The notes beneath the pieces were generated by a model, which was not told the DNA's origin, did no database searches, and saw only the letters and a list, made by a program, of their open reading frames with translations. A DNA stretch of 8,100 nucleotides from SZUA-430 sp046153995 (lineage in GTDB: Bacteria > Pseudomonadota > Alphaproteobacteria > Micropepsales > Micropepsaceae), in assembly GCA_046153995.1 (NCBI GenBank), contig JBJXEH010000221.1:1-8100 (forward strand), given 5' to 3'. Positions 5,173 to 8,100 of this stretch are shown in pieces (position 1 is the first letter of the stretch; each line of letters starts with the position of its first letter). Made by a program: the position numbers and the translations under genes.

Positions 5173-6308
5173 TGGCGCGACATCTCGCGTGCGATGATGA
5201 CGCGCATAATCTCGTTCGTCCCCTCAAGGATTTGGTGCACACGCAGATCGCGCACATACCGCTCCAATGGGAAGTCTTTGAGATACCCGTACCCGCCATG
5301 CAACTGCAGCGCATCGTTCGCGATCTTCGACGCGTTATCGCTCGCAAACCGCTTCGCCATCGCGCACAGCATCGTCGCCCGCGGATCGCGCCGGTCGAGC
5401 GCGGCGGCTGCGTTCCAAATCATCAACCGGGACGCCTCTAAGTCCGTCGCCATATCGGCAAGTTTGAACTGCGTCGTTTGAAAGTCGGCGAGCGCCTGCC
5501 CAAACTGCTTTCGTTCGGTCACATAACGCTGCGCCTGTTCCAGCGCCGCCCGCGCGGTCCCCAGCGAACAGGCGCCGATATTGATGCGCCCGCCGTCGAG
5601 ACCCATCATCGCAATTCGAAATCCTTCGCCTTCTGCGCCGATACGGTTCGCGACCGGGACCCGGCAATCCTCAAAGATCACTTGTGCCGTCGGTTGGCTC
5701 CGCCATCCCATCTTCCGCTCATTCTTCCCGAACGAAAGCCCTTTCGTTCCCTTCTCGACGACGATGCAGGAAATCCCCTTCGGCCCGTCCACGCCCGTGC
5801 GCACCATACAAACGTAGACATCCGACACCGCCGCGCCGGAAATAAACGCCTTCGCACCGTTCAGCACATAATGGTCGCCGTCGCGTACGGCTTTCGTCTT
5901 CAAGTTCGCAGCGTCGGACCCCGCGCCGGGTTCCGTCAAGCAGTAGCTGGCGATCAACTCCATCGGCGTCAGTTTCGGCAGCCACTTGCGCCGCTGCTCG
6001 TCACCGCCGAACCGGTCGATCATCCACGACGCCATGTTGTGGATGGAAATGTAAGCCGCCGTCGCCGTACAGCCCGCCGACAACTCCTCAAAGATCAACG
6101 CCGCGTCGAGGCGCGAAAGCTCCGACCCGCCGACATCGCTCTTCACATAGATGCCGGCAAACCCAAGTTCAGCCGCCGCACGCATCGTGGGCACGGGAAA
6201 GATTTCTTCCTCATCCCACTGCGCCGCAAACGGCGCGAGCTGCGCGGTAGCGAAATCGCGCGCGGTCTTCTGAATGAGGCGCTGGTCCTCGGAAAGTTCA
6301 AAAGCCAT
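5169..6308 (-). CDS. Acyl-CoA dehydrogenase, probably isobutyryl-CoA dehydrogenase
   Basis: This flavoenzyme very likely converts isobutyryl-CoA to methacrylyl-CoA, passing electrons to ETF, in valine catabolism. The 379 residues have the standard three domains: N-terminal helices, a middle beta domain with CLTEPGAGSDAA (123-134) and GAKAFISGAAVSDVYV (151-166), and a C-terminal helical domain with RKQFG and LHGGYGYLKDFPLERYVRD. The catalytic base is Glu362 in LEGTNE. Stretches such as GPKGISCIVVEKGT, SFGKNE and GGRINI closely resemble mammalian ACAD8 (isobutyryl-CoA dehydrogenase) as I recall it. Together with the hydrolase and mmsB downstream, this favours isobutyryl-CoA over isovaleryl-, short-chain or 2-methylbutyryl-CoA, though overlap in substrate is possible. 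It is the first gene of the run. The ATG at 6308 has a weak GGGAA upstream, and its stop overlaps the next start. Confidence 0.92.
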   Translation of the reverse strand: MAFELSEDQRLIQKTARDFATAQLAPFAAQWDEEEIFPVPTMRAAAELGFAGIYVKSDVGGSELSRLDAALIFEELSAGCTATAAYISIHNMASWMIDRFGGDEQRRKWLPKLTPMELIASYCLTEPGAGSDAANLKTKAVRDGDHYVLNGAKAFISGAAVSDVYVCMVRTGVDGPKGISCIVVEKGTKGLSFGKNERKMGWRSQPTAQVIFEDCRVPVANRIGAEGEGFRIAMMGLDGGRINIGACSLGTARAALEQAQRYVTERKQFGQALADFQTTQFKLADMATDLEASRLMIWNAAAALDRRDPRATMLCAMAKRFASDNASKIANDALQLHGGYGYLKDFPLERYVRDLRVHQILEGTNEIMRVIIAREMSRQ

Positions 6309-6334
6309 GGTTTAGAAATTCCCAATTTCGCCGT

Positions 6335-6363
6335 TGTGTGGCGCTCTAAACCGCCGTTGTCAA
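6335..6363 (-). promoter_or_regulatory. Possible promoter of the valine-catabolism run
   Basis: On the minus strand a perfect TTGACA (6363-6358) lies about 50 bases upstream of the dehydrogenase start, a sensible distance for a -35 box. A 17-base spacer leads to CACACA, which is a poor -10. The position between two divergent transcription units supports a promoter somewhere here, but the -10 is unconvincing. Confidence 0.3.
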
Positions 6364-6392
6364 TTCCGCTGCCCGTTGCATCGGAGGAGCAC

Positions 6393-6411
6393 AGTGTAGT
6401 ACTGTAGTGAC
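6393..6411 (+). promoter_or_regulatory. Tandem TGTAGT repeat directly before the antitoxin start; possible operator or -10 region
   Basis: TGTAGT occurs twice with an 8-base period (6395-6400 and 6403-6408), with the palindrome AGTACT across the junction. The second copy ends 3 bases before the antitoxin ATG. Antitoxin-toxin complexes usually repress their own promoter at such sites. TAGTAC (6397-6402) could also serve as a -10, which would place the transcript start at or near the ATG. Confidence 0.35.
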
Positions 6412-6684
6412 ATGAACATGATCCGAGCGAAGAAGACGCTGACCGTTGGAGCCCGTGAAGCAAACCAGCGCTTCTCCCATTTTCTCCGGCAAGTCGAACT
6501 CGGAAACGAGGTCGTCATTACCCGCAACGGAAAGCAGGTGGCGAAGCTAATCGGCTCGGGCGACGACATCGACGACAAGGCGCGGCAGAAGGCAATCGCC
6601 AAGATGGTTGCAATGATGAAAAAGGGCCTGGGCATGTCCAAGCTGGGGCGGCGCCTCACGCGTGAAGAGATGAACGAACGGTGA
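6412..6684 (+). CDS. Phd/YefM-family antitoxin
   Basis: This 90-residue protein should bind and neutralise the PIN-domain toxin encoded next to it and repress their shared promoter as a complex. The N-terminal DNA-binding and dimerisation part is typical: TLTVGAREANQRFSHFL (9-25), then LGNEVVITRNGKQVAKLI (30-47). The charged C-terminal part (about 52-90) is the expected toxin-wrapping tail. A TAG at 6397 bounds the frame, so the start is ATG 6412 or ATG 6418. A GGAGGA at 6383-6388 is too far (23 bases) to serve either, so leaderless translation is plausible. The TGA overlaps the GTG of the toxin gene. Phd-type antitoxins also pair with Doc or RelE toxins; here the partner is PIN. Confidence 0.92.
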   Translation: MNMIRAKKTLTVGAREANQRFSHFLRQVELGNEVVITRNGKQVAKLIGSGDDIDDKARQKAIAKMVAMMKKGLGMSKLGRRLTREEMNER

Positions 6685-7123
6685 GAGTAGCGCTCGACAC
6701 CAATATCTTGGTCTACAGCGTCGATTTGGCGGACCCGCAAAAGCAACAGCGCGCAATCGAAATCATCAACCGGGCGACGGTCGCGGGTAGCGCAATAGCC
6801 GAGCAGTCGTACTTTGAGTTCTTGAACGTGGTTGTGCGGAAGTTTGGCTTTCCGCGGGACGGCTCGTTTCAGATGGTTAGCACCTGGCGCTCTGTTTTCG
6901 ATACCGTCTGGCCATCGGATAAGGTGTTCGATGATACGAAATCATTGATGCAACGATTCAATCTGAATGTATGGGACTCGCATCTCTTGGCAATTTGTGC
7001 CGCCGCAGGCATCTCTGTACTTCTAAGCGAAGACATGCAGGACGGCGGATTGTATGGAACCGTGCTAGTCGTTGACCCCTTCGAGCCAGCCAACGACACA
7101 AAATTGGACGCGCTGCTACCCCC

Positions 7124-7127
<4 letters not shown>
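6681..7127 (+). CDS. PIN-domain ribonuclease toxin (VapC-like)
   Basis: This is the likely toxin of a type II toxin-antitoxin pair: a magnesium-dependent ribonuclease that cleaves RNA when free of antitoxin. The 148 residues show the four conserved acidic positions of the PIN active site: Asp6 in ALDTNILVY, Glu46 in SYFEFLNVV, Asp99 in VWDSHLLA, and Asp118 in LLSEDMQDG. All key residues are present, so it is probably active. It starts with GTG at 6681, overlapping the antitoxin stop (GTGA), and needs translational coupling because no separate ribosome binding site stands out. Its own stop overlaps the hemB start (ATGA). The RNA target cannot be read from the sequence. Confidence 0.92.

Positions 7128-8100
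<973 letters not shown>

Noticed and set aside
5478..6407. A 309-codon open frame on the plus strand
   Set aside because: It lies wholly opposite the acyl-CoA dehydrogenase, is very rich in Arg, Pro and His, and has no family motif; it is a shadow of high-G+C coding sequence.

Overview
The window looks like chromosome of an alphaproteobacterium of about 60% G+C. Three things point there: a MucR/Ros-family regulator, a MarR protein of the LdtR type, and a HemB of the magnesium (non-zinc) type. I cannot resolve the order or genus.

Layout, left to right. (i) 1-442: a MucR-like regulator on the plus strand whose 5' end may lie outside the window. (ii) 515-1857, all on the minus strand: an accessory island with a signal-peptide ORF, a short RHS-repeat core with a variable tip (broken from the signal-peptide ORF by one base), an 11-base G tract inside the tip, and two small A+T-richer genes coupled by an ATGA overlap. 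This has the shape of a polymorphic-toxin tip followed by immunity genes, but the toxin and immunity roles are inferred only from layout. (iii) 1858-2147: no gene, but a strong minus-strand terminator. (iv) 2148-6308, all minus strand: a valine-catabolism cluster in the order isobutyryl-CoA dehydrogenase, small four-helix membrane protein, 3-hydroxyisobutyryl-CoA hydrolase, 3-hydroxyisobutyrate dehydrogenase (mmsB), then the LdtR-like MarR regulator. (v) 6412-7127, plus strand: a Phd-type antitoxin and PIN-domain toxin. (vi) 7124-end: hemB, starting inside the stop codon of the toxin gene and cut by the window edge.

How the genes work together. The catabolic cluster covers dehydrogenation of isobutyryl-CoA, release of 3-hydroxyisobutyrate and its oxidation to methylmalonate semialdehyde. 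The hydratase between the first two steps and the final mmsA dehydrogenase are not here. The toxin-antitoxin pair and hemB overlap by 4 bases at each junction, so a selfish or stress module is physically coupled to an essential haem-biosynthesis gene. The RHS island is the most unusual part: a very short, apparently secreted RHS core with two separate frame-sensitive points and two unrecognised partner genes.
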